Both the position numbers and the translations under genes were made by a program. DNA of 64,000 bases from Bacillus pumilus (GTDB lineage Bacteria > Bacillota > Bacilli > Bacillales > Bacillaceae): the NCBI RefSeq assembly GCF_024498355.1, contig NZ_CP101833.1, forward strand, positions 3,515,001-3,579,000, written 5' to 3'. The notes below the pieces were generated by a model. That model had not been told where the DNA came from. It saw only the letters and a list, made by a program, of their open reading frames with translations, and searched no databases. Below, in pieces: positions 9,434 to 16,837 of the stretch. Within the stretch, counting starts at the first letter, position 1; each line of letters starts with the position of its first letter.

Positions 9434-9763
9434 TTAAGGCATTACCAAAGTCAGACAATCTCTAACAACTAGAGCTGTTTTATTATTCGGAAAAATTGCC
9501 TCATATGATTTTTCATTCAAAAATATTAATCCTTCTAATAATTCCTTATTAATAAGGAACGATCTATGAGTTCTTTTAAAATTACTTGGTAAGATAATTT
9601 GTAATTCTTTTAAGGACATATTTAATGAAATCTCATTCTTGTTTTCTAGGTGCATATATGTTTTATGATTAAATTTTTCGAAATATAATACTTGCTTAAG
9701 TGGAACAAAATGAATATCTCTTTTCTTTTTTATTATCAGTTTTTTATCAACAACCTTAATCAT
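9434..9763 (-). CDS. Stand-alone LytTR DNA-binding regulator
   Basis: A 109-residue protein that is almost only a LytTR domain: FVPLKQVLYFEKFNHKTYMH at about 20-40, and KRTHRSFLINKELL at about 83-96, which is the conserved RxHRSxxVN block. There is no receiver domain and no membrane segment. LytTR proteins bind pairs of 9-bp direct repeats and often switch bacteriocin genes. ATG 9763 is preferred to GTG 9766. It lies 9 bases after the tubby-like gene. The likely target is the divergent promoter of the 11308 peptide gene, which carries such a repeat pair. Confidence 0.85.
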   Translation of the reverse strand: MIKVVDKKLIIKKKRDIHFVPLKQVLYFEKFNHKTYMHLENKNEISLNMSLKELQIILPSNFKRTHRSFLINKELLEGLIFLNEKSYEAIFPNNKTALVVRDCLTLVMP

Positions 9764-9772
9764 CACTTAACC

Positions 9773-10294
9773 CTACTCTCTTAACATAAATATATAATAG
9801 AGGCATGCAATAAGATGTACAGATAAGTCACCCTGTTTTTTTTCAATACTAACTGTTGCAGGTGGCATAATTTTATCGTATGTAATTACAGCTATAGTCT
9901 GCTCTGAGTCTTCCAATCTAACACGTCTATCTGCGAAATCTTTCTTTAGATAATACGTAGTATCATTTATTATTAAATTCATCGTTGGATTTGTTTTCAT
10001 TTTAGTTCTATCTTCTAATAAAAACCTTCCTTTATCCTTACATTCTATAACCCAATTTGAACGATACATTGATTTGAGGGATATATTTTCTATAGCTTTT
10101 ACAATAGTATTAGAATTCGAATCCATTACCTCTACATTCACAAAAAACTCATCAAATATGTGATCAATTACTCTCTCAACTTTATTTTTATAAAATCTTT
10201 TTATTAACCCAATTTCGACACCTTCTTTATTAGTAATAGGTATACATTTACTCGTTTTTTTCATAACAGGTTTTTTAAAATATCCAAATTCCAT
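9773..10294 (-). CDS. Tubby/LURF-like protein of unknown function
   Basis: A 173-residue protein, mostly beta-strand by pattern, with a hydrophobic C-terminal stretch (LSVHLIACLYYIFML). The layout (repeated short strands, KDKGRFLL, a late membrane-proximal helix) resembles the tubby C-terminal-like proteins found in Firmicute transport and bacteriocin operons. ATG 10294 is preferred to GTG 10303 because GGGGTGAT precedes it. It starts 5 bases after the DUF95 stop. I cannot assign a specific function; membrane anchoring of the export or immunity complex is a guess. Confidence 0.6.
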   Translation of the reverse strand: MEFGYFKKPVMKKTSKCIPITNKEGVEIGLIKRFYKNKVERVIDHIFDEFFVNVEVMDSNSNTIVKAIENISLKSMYRSNWVIECKDKGRFLLEDRTKMKTNPTMNLIINDTTYYLKKDFADRRVRLEDSEQTIAVITYDKIMPPATVSIEKKQGDLSVHLIACLYYIFMLRE

Positions 10295-10299
10295 TTTTA

Positions 10300-10821
10300 T
10301 CACCCCATCGATAATATAAACTTAATTAATTTATTAGAAATATAGACTTCAAATAATGCTCCTATTAAAATAACAATACATACAAATGGAATTGTGTATT
10401 TTACTGTTTTGATTAAAAAATACTTTATAGTTTCTATTTTCAAATATCCTTTTGTATAGTCAATAATTAACTTCAGAAACTGTATTGAAAAACAAAAAAG
10501 TAAACAACCAACAAAAAGCTCTACTAAACCATGAGAAATTGAAGAGAAATAATATATTATAGGATTAATACCAGCTGTTGAAGGTCCTTCACCAATTAAA
10601 AATATAATTTTAAAAATGAAAATAAATGATAATCCGAATAGAGACAAAATACCGGCGAAGATTGTGAAAAGAATATTATTAATAGTTATATAGTATACAT
10701 CCACAAAACTCAACTCTGGTATTTCACGGACTTCCGTATTATTCTCTATAAAAATATTAATAATAAAAATAATACTAATACTTAAAATAAAATAAAGTGA
10801 TATATACCTTTTGATATCCAT
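10300..10821 (-). CDS. SpoIIM/DUF95-family membrane protein
   Basis: A 173-residue protein with about five hydrophobic segments and the SpoIIM-type motif SHGLVELF (about 103-110), matching the family HGxxE block. Small DUF95 proteins are a recurring part of circular-bacteriocin clusters (AS-48, carnocyclin, uberolysin types), where they act in maturation, export or immunity. ATG 10821 is chosen over GTG 10833 because GGAG at about 10835 would touch the GTG. It follows the TM2 gene by 20 bases. Family assignment is fairly secure; role is inferred from context. Confidence 0.72.
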   Translation of the reverse strand: MDIKRYISLYFILSISIIFIINIFIENNTEVREIPELSFVDVYYITINNILFTIFAGILSLFGLSFIFIFKIIFLIGEGPSTAGINPIIYYFSSISHGLVELFVGCLLFCFSIQFLKLIIDYTKGYLKIETIKYFLIKTVKYTIPFVCIVILIGALFEVYISNKLIKFILSMG

Positions 10822-10841
10822 TTTTCCACACACTCCAAATG

Positions 10842-11063
10842 TTAACTTTTATAGTTGGTGACCCTCACTATCCTAACTGAATTTATAATGGCATAAATCC
10901 AATTTATAAGAAAGCCAATTAACCCTATAAGAGTTGACATAATTGTAATGAATACAATATTTAAGATGATCAACACCACCCCTTTTAAGACCTTTCCTAG
11001 GTAAAGATGACCAATACCTGGCATTAAAAGAGATAAAAATCCTGCAACCCATACATTTTTCAT
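10842..11063 (-). CDS. Small TM2-like membrane protein, possible immunity protein
   Basis: A 73-residue protein with two membrane segments (about 5-20 and 27-55) and the TM2-type stretch MPGIGHLYLGK. RBS GGAG precedes ATG 11063. First gene of the six-gene operon 11063 to 7604, and closest to the divergent peptide gene. Small hydrophobic, sometimes basic proteins in this position often give self-immunity in bacteriocin clusters. That role is an inference. Confidence 0.68.
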   Translation of the reverse strand: MKNVWVAGFLSLLMPGIGHLYLGKVLKGVVLIILNIVFITIMSTLIGLIGFLINWIYAIINSVRIVRVTNYKS

Positions 11064-11206
11064 TTTATAACTCCTTTACTTAAATATACAATTTTACCTA
11101 TTTTTATAATATATACATCTTACATACATTAGCAATGTTTTTTTAAATTTTTAAGGTCAATTTAAACTTTAATGCGGAAAATTTTACTATACATCATTAA
11201 ATAAGG

Positions 11207-11237
11207 ACGTTTCAGGAGTTTTAAAAGGGTTTTCGGA
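11207..11237 (+). promoter_or_regulatory. Direct repeat pair, probable LytTR binding site
   Basis: GTTTCAGGA (11209-11217) and GTTTTCGGA (11229-11237) match at 7 of 9 positions with a 20-bp period, close to the two-turn spacing of LytTR (AgrA, PlnC) sites. The second copy ends 8 bases before the expected -35 position of the peptide gene promoter. Confidence 0.5.
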
Positions 11238-11245
11238 AATATTAT

Positions 11246-11274
11246 CCTTTTCGTGCTTTTCTTTTGTATATAAT
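11246..11274 (+). promoter_or_regulatory. Promoter of the small peptide gene
   Basis: A perfect -10 TATAAT at 11269-11274 pairs with a very poor -35 (CCTTTT, 11246-11251, 17-bp spacer). A good -10 with no -35 right next to LytTR-like repeats is the pattern of an activator-dependent promoter. Initiation would be near 11281, giving a leader of about 27 bases. Confidence 0.6.
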
Positions 11275-11307
11275 AGATTTGCAAATATATTTCAAGGAGG
11301 GTTTTAG

Positions 11308-11592
11308 ATGTTTTATAATTTTTTTGTGTCTGGTACTGGGGCAGCTGGTCTAGCAAATAGTATTGTTTCAGTAATTAAGAGGAAGTTTAATATTGTTGGG
11401 GATGTAAGTAGACTATTAGACAGTTTAACCACAAAGCTTAAAATTATCTATAGATCATTTGATGGTAAATTCTCATGGGCAGACTTAGGTGGAGCTATTC
11501 TAGATATTGGTAATTTAATCCTTACATTTGTTCCTGCTGCAAAGATCACTAAAATTATAGAAGCGTTATGGGAGGTTTCTTCTTTATTATAA
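11308..11592 (+). CDS. Small hydrophobic peptide, candidate bacteriocin precursor
   Basis: A 94-residue peptide with a near-perfect RBS (AAGGAGG 11294-11300, 7-base spacing). It has amphipathic or hydrophobic stretches at about 5-22 (VSGTGAAGLANSIVSVI), 58-75 (WADLGGAILDIGNLILTFV) and 78-94 ending in SSLL. It has no Sec signal, no double-glycine leader, and no Cys. The first 22 residues recall circular-bacteriocin precursors with very short leaders (compare carnocyclin A), and the C-terminus is hydrophobic, but the length exceeds the usual 58-70-residue core. It is divergent from the DUF95/ABC/LytTR operon and has its own terminator. I do not recognise it as a named family. Confidence 0.6.
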   Translation: MFYNFFVSGTGAAGLANSIVSVIKRKFNIVGDVSRLLDSLTTKLKIIYRSFDGKFSWADLGGAILDIGNLILTFVPAAKITKIIEALWEVSSLL

Positions 11593-11650
11593 TATTTTAG
11601 GGGTTTATCTTAAAATATTATAGGTGGATTTGACATAATAAAAGAAATAT

Positions 11651-11706
11651 AAAACACCTAATTTATTAAGGGATTAGTTTCCTTTAACAATTTAGGTGTT
11701 TTTTGT
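11651..11706 (+). terminator. Terminator of the peptide gene
   Basis: Long hairpin: AAAACACCTAA (11651-11661) pairs with TTAGGTGTTTT (11692-11702), with a further inner pairing, followed by T residues. It insulates the peptide gene from the sequence to the right; 11707-11853 holds nothing I can support. Confidence 0.8.
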
Positions 11707-11853
11707 TCAATAGCAACATCCATATATTTATTTCTAAGCAATTAAGAAAAGAAAATGAAGCAGACAAACCCTTACCGAAAAAATTTCTGTTGCTAGCTAT
11801 TCATGGACAAGTTCTAATTACTGAAAAGAATGAGATCTTGCTCTTTTCTGTCG

Positions 11854-12192
11854 TTATACCTTTTTCACAAACTCTGACTTTAGCTTCATAGCGCCAAAGC
11901 TAGGAATTTTACAATCAATGTTATGATCGCCTTCAACTAAACGAATGCCTTTGACCTTCGTCCCTATTTTTAAAACCGAAGAAGAACCTTTCACTTTTAA
12001 ATCTTTAATGACAGTGACTGTGTCGCCATCACTTAACAGATTCCCATTCGCATCTTTCACAACAAGCTGCTCCTCTGCCGCTTGTTCTTGTTCTAGTGAC
12101 CATTCATGCGCACATTCAGGGCAGATAAGCAGACTGCCGTCCTCGTAAGTATAGGATGAACTGCACGAAGGACAATTCGGTAGATTAGACAT
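11854..12192 (-). CDS. PhnA/YjdM-family zinc-ribbon protein
   Basis: A 112-residue protein with an N-terminal zinc ribbon (CPSC about 6-9 and CPEC about 24-27) and a C-terminal SH3-like PhnA domain containing [23 protein letters not shown]. The family was once called alkylphosphonate utilisation protein PhnA, but a role in phosphonate use is doubtful and the function is unknown. ATG 12192 is chosen because GGAGG lies 8 bases upstream; the in-frame ATG at 12207 would contain that RBS. Monocistronic by spacing. Confidence 0.9.
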   Translation of the reverse strand: MSNLPNCPSCSSSYTYEDGSLLICPECAHEWSLEQEQAAEEQLVVKDANGNLLSDGDTVTVIKDLKVKGSSSVLKIGTKVKGIRLVEGDHNIDCKIPSFGAMKLKSEFVKKV

Positions 12193-12237
12193 TTGTATTT
12201 CCTCCAAATTTCTATTTCATTTATCACTATTTTACCA

Positions 12238-12253
12238 CATTTCTATAGAAATG
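12238..12253. repeat. 16-bp perfect palindrome in the phnA-like promoter
   Basis: CATTTCTATAGAAATG is a perfect inverted repeat, just upstream of TGGTAAAAT on the minus strand, an extended -10 for the PhnA-like gene. It may be an operator for an unknown regulator. Confidence 0.4.
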
Positions 12254-12285
12254 AACGTGATAGAAAAGGAAACATTTTTCAGCAT

Positions 12286-13425
12286 TTACTTCTCTCTTCC
12301 AAATGTCATCACAGCTGCAATATTCCGCGCAGTTCTCTCTACGTGAAGAGCCGCATCATGCATCGCATCAGAAAGAGAGATGACACCTGGAACGATACTA
12401 AAAAGGGCATCAATTCCATGATCATGTACGACTGTACTGTCTTCTGAGAGTGATCCTGCAATGCCAATTACAGGGAGACCATACTGTTTGGCTGCTTTGG
12501 CTACACCGATCGGCGTTTTTCCATAGATGGTCTGCCGATCGATTCGGCCTTCCCCAGTAATGACGAGGTCTGCCTCCTCGATGACGTCATTAAAATGAAC
12601 GGCCTTCAGTACAATATCGATTCCTGTTTGAAGATCAGCCTGTAAAAAGCCTAATAAACTCGCACCAAGTCCTCCTGCTGCTCCTGCACCGGCTGCATCA
12701 GCAATAGATACATTAAACTCCTTTTCTGCTACTTGTGCAAAATGAGCTAAGTTCTTGTCTAACACTTGAACCATTTCTTCATCTGCTCCCTTTTGAGGTC
12801 CGAATACGGCAGACGCCCCTCTCTCTCCCGTTAAAGGATTATCCACATCACAAGCTGCCTCCAGCCGGACGAATTGCAGTCTTGGATCAAGTCCAGATAG
12901 ATCAATAGTAGCTAATTGATTCAGTGACCCGCCGCCCGGCATGAGGTCTTGTCCTGTTGTATCGAGAAAAGCTGCACCTAATCCTTGCATCATCCCAGCG
13001 CCGCCATCATTCGTTGCACTTCCGCCAAGCCCAATGATTACATGATTCGCTCCCTTATCCAGTGCCGCAAGCATTAATTCTCCTGTTCCTCTCGACGTCG
13101 TGAATAACGGATTCCGCTTTTCTGGCGGGACCAGATGTAACCCAGAGGCTGCAGCCATCTCTATGACAGCGGTCTGACCATCCCCCAACATGCCAAAAAA
13201 GGCATCCACAGGTTCGCCAAGCGGACCCGTAACCACTTGATTGACAATGTGCCCACCTGTCGCATCAACCAACGATTGAACCGTACCCTCTCCTCCATCT
13301 GCCATTGGAAGTTTGAGATATTCTGCGGTTGGCAAAATAGAACGAAACCCTCGCTCAATGGCACAGGCCGTCTCATAAGCAGATAAACTTTCTTTAAATG
13401 AATCTGGTGCGATCACAATTTTCAT
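12286..13425 (-). CDS. glxK: Glycerate 2-kinase (GlxK/GarK type)
   Basis: A 379-residue enzyme of the glycerate kinase type-1 family, which phosphorylates D-glycerate for entry into lower glycolysis. Typical blocks are MKIVIAPDSFKESLSA at the N-terminus, MADGGEGTVQ (about 42-51), GLGGSATNDGGAGM (about 131-145) and TGEGRIDRQT (about 289-298). Length fits the family (about 370-385). It lies 29 bases after the GntP permease gene and is co-transcribed with it. Together with the divergent-type regulator CdaR upstream this forms a glycerate uptake and use unit. Confidence 0.93.
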   Translation of the reverse strand: MKIVIAPDSFKESLSAYETACAIERGFRSILPTAEYLKLPMADGGEGTVQSLVDATGGHIVNQVVTGPLGEPVDAFFGMLGDGQTAVIEMAAASGLHLVPPEKRNPLFTTSRGTGELMLAALDKGANHVIIGLGGSATNDGGAGMMQGLGAAFLDTTGQDLMPGGGSLNQLATIDLSGLDPRLQFVRLEAACDVDNPLTGERGASAVFGPQKGADEEMVQVLDKNLAHFAQVAEKEFNVSIADAAGAGAAGGLGASLLGFLQADLQTGIDIVLKAVHFNDVIEEADLVITGEGRIDRQTIYGKTPIGVAKAAKQYGLPVIGIAGSLSEDSTVVHDHGIDALFSIVPGVISLSDAMHDAALHVERTARNIAAVMTFGREK

Positions 13426-13454
13426 CCAAAAACCCCTCGTTTCTCATCATGTCC

Positions 13455-14726
13455 TCAGCCGAACAGCTGGAAAATGCCAAAGATAATGGTCGATACAACG
13501 GTTAAAGTCAAACCAATTAACGATTCAAAAGGCATTAATTTCAACCGTTCTTTGATGTCCATTTGCACACTTCCTGCTGTTGCATGGAAAAAGCTCCCGT
13601 GCGGCATATGATCAAGCACCGTTGCTCCAGCATGAATCATGGCTGCGCCTGAAAGAGCAGATACGCCAAGCCCAATCAGTGTGCCGCTAAATACGCCACT
13701 GGCGACCGCCGTTCCTGCTGTTGTCGAAGCGGTTGCTGCTGACATAAAAATACCTGACGTTGGTGCAAGCAAATAAGGAGGCAGCCCCGATGCATCAAGT
13801 GCTTGAATAAACACATCTTTTAAGGAAGAATTCGATACGATTCCTGCTAGTGTACCTGTCCCTAATAACATAATCGCTACGCCCGACATTTTATGAAGTC
13901 CCGACATCGCATAATCATTGATATACTTTCCTTTTTTCATCAAAACAGCGCCTACAATGCCTCCAATCGGTAAGGCAACCATTGGATCTATATTGATTTG
14001 AAATAGCGGCCTTAGAGTCAACAATAATATGGTAACAAGCGGACCAGCCAATGCTTGAAAAAAAGCAGGCACTTGAACCTTGTTTTGGTCAGCTTCCTCT
14101 TCAAGAACGGGTGTCCCTTTATTTCCGAGCTTTTTGGCTAACACGTACGTGACAGCTAATCCAAACACAGCCGGAATGACACCTGCCGCCATCATGGAAG
14201 TAAGAGGTACACCAAAAGCATCAGAGGCTGCAATCGCATTCGGGTTCGGCGACATGATATTTCCTGCCTTCCCGCCCCCAATCATGGCAAGTAAAATCCC
14301 CATTTTTGAAAGCTTTGCCCGTTTGGCAATGGCAAGTGCAATTGGTGCTACCGTGATGACTGCTACATCTACAAAAACGCCCACCGTTGTTAAAATCATC
14401 GTTGCAAGTGCGAGTGCTAAAAGGGCCCTCGCTTCTCCTAGCTTTTTCACGATGGCCTCAGCGATAGATAACGCTGCACCTGACTCAATCAAAACGCCAG
14501 CCAGTACACCTGTGGCCATTATTCTAAGGACAGCCGGAATCATGTCCTTAGCTCCGTCCATCATGACGTTGACGGTCTGAACAATATCTACACCGCCAAC
14601 CAAACCGCCTATGAATGTACCTGCCAGCATGCCATATGCAGGTGATACTTTTTTTAGAATGAGAACAATAGCGATCACAAGCGCCATCATGGCACCCAGT
14701 GTACTTACCGTTACATCTTCACTCAT
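13455..14726 (-). CDS. GntP-family permease, probably glycerate transporter
   Basis: A 423-residue membrane protein with about 12 hydrophobic segments and GntP-family blocks such as GGGKAGNIMSPNPNAIA (about 161-177) and DHMPHGSFFHATAGSV near the C-terminus. GntP members carry gluconate, glycerate and related sugar acids across the membrane with protons. Pairing with glycerate kinase points to glycerate. ATG 14726 is used because GGGGGGA precedes it; the frame extends upstream to 14774 without an RBS. A cre-like site and a palindrome lie just upstream. Confidence 0.86.
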   Translation of the reverse strand: MSEDVTVSTLGAMMALVIAIVLILKKVSPAYGMLAGTFIGGLVGGVDIVQTVNVMMDGAKDMIPAVLRIMATGVLAGVLIESGAALSIAEAIVKKLGEARALLALALATMILTTVGVFVDVAVITVAPIALAIAKRAKLSKMGILLAMIGGGKAGNIMSPNPNAIAASDAFGVPLTSMMAAGVIPAVFGLAVTYVLAKKLGNKGTPVLEEEADQNKVQVPAFFQALAGPLVTILLLTLRPLFQINIDPMVALPIGGIVGAVLMKKGKYINDYAMSGLHKMSGVAIMLLGTGTLAGIVSNSSLKDVFIQALDASGLPPYLLAPTSGIFMSAATASTTAGTAVASGVFSGTLIGLGVSALSGAAMIHAGATVLDHMPHGSFFHATAGSVQMDIKERLKLMPFESLIGLTLTVVSTIIFGIFQLFG

Positions 14727-14756
14727 TCTCAATCCCCCCAAATTGTCTTTTCTTAA

Positions 14757-14772
14757 TTGTAAGCGTTTACTC
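14757..14772 (+). promoter_or_regulatory. cre-like site upstream of the glycerate operon
   Basis: TTGTAAGCGTTTACTC has the core TGTAAGCGTTTAC of CcpA sites, with two departures at the 3' end from the 16-base pattern. It lies about 30-46 bases before the permease start, suggesting catabolite repression. Confidence 0.5.
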
Positions 14773-14826
14773 ATCGGGATCGAGTTGTGAATCTATATGA
14801 TCTTTTTTTATTTATCAATTCATTCA

Positions 14827-14844
14827 ATTGTGCAAATGCACAAT
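14827..14844. promoter_or_regulatory. 18-bp palindrome, candidate CdaR operator
   Basis: ATTGTGCAAATGCACAAT is a perfect palindrome (7-bp arms) about 100 bases upstream of the permease start. The half-site ATTGTGCAA recurs, inverted, at 16004-16012 upstream of cdaR itself. A motif shared by the regulator and its neighbour is what an autoregulated operator looks like. Confidence 0.5.
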
Positions 14845-15956
14845 CAAGGTAGTTGACTCATCAACTGCGCCATATAGAGCTCCATCAACTGTTTCACATG
14901 ACGAGGGTCTTTCCCGGTTATTGCTTGAATTTTATCTAAACGATATCGCAGTGTATTGCGATGAATAAATAAGCGATCCACGCTTTTTTGCAAATCGCCC
15001 CCCTCTTCAATGTATACCTTTAACGTATGGACGAGCTCCGTTTCTTGTGCAAGTGGCTTGTAAAAATCAGTCCATCTATTTTCCTCTTCAGCGGTTCCTG
15101 CTCTTATGAATAAGCTTTCCAGCTGATAAGATTCAAAGAAAAATATACTTTCACCTGGATCAAGAACCTTCCCCAACCGCAGAGCATCTCTCGCCTGCTG
15201 AAAAGACAATGGTAATTGACTCATGTCCTCAGCGACAGCCCCTACACCTACAAGCACTTGCCTATCTACTGCTCTCACCATCGTTCTCTGCAGCTGCCCG
15301 GTCACGTGCTTCAGACTATGTTCATGAATCGGCTGCCTTAAAAGAATCAATTCATGAAGGAAGGTCATGCCTAGTAAATCGGCCGCATTCTTATCGTATT
15401 GAATCGCATGCATCATTTTGTGCACAGTGTCCTCGGAGGATGGAACTGGCTGAAAAATAATCGCCATTCGCCGCTTATCTAAATCCATCCCCAGCCAGGC
15501 CGCTCGATTCTTTAGCTGATGATCACCCACGTCAGAATCAGAAATCAACTGATTGACAATTTCACTTTCTATTCGCTGCCGCCACTGAACTCGTTCAAGC
15601 AGAAAAGATTGTTCTAACACCAGCTCAGCTGCCATTTTCACCAGCTCTGCATGATGCCGAATGTCCTCTGGCTCACCAGTAATCCCAATCACACCAACTA
15701 CTTGTTCACGAAAGCATATAGGCAAATTGATTCCCGGCATCGCTCCCTTTAAACAGAAGGATTTCTCCTGGTCAATTTCCACACTGTTCCCGCTCGTCAG
15801 CACAAGTCGTGCACCATCATGTTTCTGTCCAATCCTTTTTCGTTCACCAGAACCAATAATCACACCATCTGCATTCATCACATTGATGTTTTTATGTAAA
15901 ATATGCATCGTACGTTCAACCATTTCTTGAGCCAATTCACTGGTTAAAAATTGCAT
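14844..15956 (-). CDS. cdaR: CdaR-family sugar-diacid/glycerate utilisation regulator
   Basis: A 370-residue regulator: N-terminal putative sugar-diacid recognition domain (about 1-135), a GGDEF-like middle (about 140-290) and a C-terminal PucR/CdaR-type helix-turn-helix (about 310-368, DRLFIHRNTLRYRLDKIQ). Family members activate genes for galactarate, glucarate and glycerate use. The glycerate permease and kinase are downstream in the same direction, 117 bases away. The start ATG 15956 is preceded by AGGAGAGAT. Candidate operators flank the gene. Confidence 0.9.
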   Translation of the reverse strand: MQFLTSELAQEMVERTMHILHKNINVMNADGVIIGSGERKRIGQKHDGARLVLTSGNSVEIDQEKSFCLKGAMPGINLPICFREQVVGVIGITGEPEDIRHHAELVKMAAELVLEQSFLLERVQWRQRIESEIVNQLISDSDVGDHQLKNRAAWLGMDLDKRRMAIIFQPVPSSEDTVHKMMHAIQYDKNAADLLGMTFLHELILLRQPIHEHSLKHVTGQLQRTMVRAVDRQVLVGVGAVAEDMSQLPLSFQQARDALRLGKVLDPGESIFFFESYQLESLFIRAGTAEEENRWTDFYKPLAQETELVHTLKVYIEEGGDLQKSVDRLFIHRNTLRYRLDKIQAITGKDPRHVKQLMELYMAQLMSQLP

Positions 15957-16039
15957 GCAGCATCTCTCCTGAAGGTATTTTCATTCAATGTATCATAGTG
16001 TTATTGCACAATAAATGCAAAGTTCTCAAAAAACAGCCG

Positions 16040-16096
16040 TTGACAAAGGTACGTTGAAAAGTGTTTAATCAAAACAAGGGACCGACCGACAGTCTA
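16040..16096 (+). promoter_or_regulatory. TetR gene promoter with overlapping operator
   Basis: -35 TTGACA (16040-16045), 18-bp spacer, -10 TTTAAT (16064-16069). The operator GACCGACCGACAGTCTA (16080-16096) covers the start point. It is the reverse complement, with one difference, of the second operator at 16802-16820. Confidence 0.75.
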
Positions 16097-16117
16097 GTCA
16101 AAAGAAAGGATGGCTTT

Positions 16118-16768
16118 ATGAGAACCGTTAAACATCCTGAAGAACGCAAAAATGACATCTTAAACGCAGCACAGGTGCTTTTTTCAACCAAAGGCTATCA
16201 GCAAACAACGATTATTGACATATTAAAAGCCGTTGGCATTGCAAAAGGCACATTCTATTATTACTTTACATCCAAAGAAGAAGTGATGGATGCCATTATT
16301 GATAGAATCATCAAAGCAGATATCATCGTGGCAAAGCGTATTGCGGCTGATCCAAACCTGCCAGTCGTCGATAAACTATTTCATATCATCATGGCGCAAT
16401 CACCTAAGCAAGGAAGCAATAAACAGGGCATGATTGAACAATTTCATCAACCTTCTAATGCAGAAATGCATCAAAAAAGCTTGATCAAAGCCATTAAAGA
16501 ACTTTCACCGGTTTTGGCAGATGTCATTCAGCAAGGTATAGAGAAAGGGACATTTCAAACGAAGTATCCGCAAGAGACGGTTGAATTTCTCCTTGCTTCT
16601 GCACAGGTCATATTTGATGAAGGCCTTTTCCAATGGACTGCCGAAGAAAGTATACACAGAGCTCTAGCTTTTATCGATCTCCTCGAATCTTCTTTACATG
16701 CAGAAAAGGGAAGCTTCTCCTTCCTTCTCAAGCGATTAACTGGAGAGGGAAATGAAAATAATCAGTGA
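16118..16768 (+). CDS. TetR/AcrR-family repressor
   Basis: A 216-residue regulator. The N-terminal TetR helix-turn-helix (about 10-57) includes ILNAAQVLFSTKGYQQTTI and AKGTFYYYFTSKEEVMD; the rest is a variable ligand-binding domain. ATG 16118 is chosen because AAGAAAGGAT is 6-15 bases upstream; the longer frame from 16061 begins inside the -10 region. An operator overlaps its promoter and a matching one precedes the efflux genes, so it most likely represses itself and the exporter operon until a toxic ligand binds. Confidence 0.92.
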   Translation: MRTVKHPEERKNDILNAAQVLFSTKGYQQTTIIDILKAVGIAKGTFYYYFTSKEEVMDAIIDRIIKADIIVAKRIAADPNLPVVDKLFHIIMAQSPKQGSNKQGMIEQFHQPSNAEMHQKSLIKAIKELSPVLADVIQQGIEKGTFQTKYPQETVEFLLASAQVIFDEGLFQWTAEESIHRALAFIDLLESSLHAEKGSFSFLLKRLTGEGNENNQ

Positions 16769-16801
16769 TTGGTCACTTCAATACCAATCCTGCATACATT
16801 A

Positions 16802-16820
16802 TAGACTGACGGTCGGTCTA
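16802..16820. promoter_or_regulatory. Second TetR operator, before the efflux genes
   Basis: TAGACTGACGGTCGGTCTA is a near-perfect 19-bp palindrome, ending one base before the RBS of the MFS gene. Its copy at 16080 makes the pair a strong operator candidate. Confidence 0.75.
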
Positions 16821-16837
16821 AAAGGAGAGTGATATTC

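Noticed and set aside
9773-10294. Calling the tubby-like protein a YxjI orthologue
   Set aside because: True YxjI is at 47668; the island protein shares only a general strand pattern and has a hydrophobic C-terminus.
11308-11592. Identification of the peptide as pumilarin or another AS-48 relative
   Set aside because: Pumilarin is known from this species group, but the sequence here does not resemble it and lacks a long leader; only the locus layout is similar.
11703-11891. 62-codon plus-strand frame after the peptide gene
   Set aside because: It starts inside the terminator T-run, has no RBS and runs into the PhnA-like gene on the other strand.
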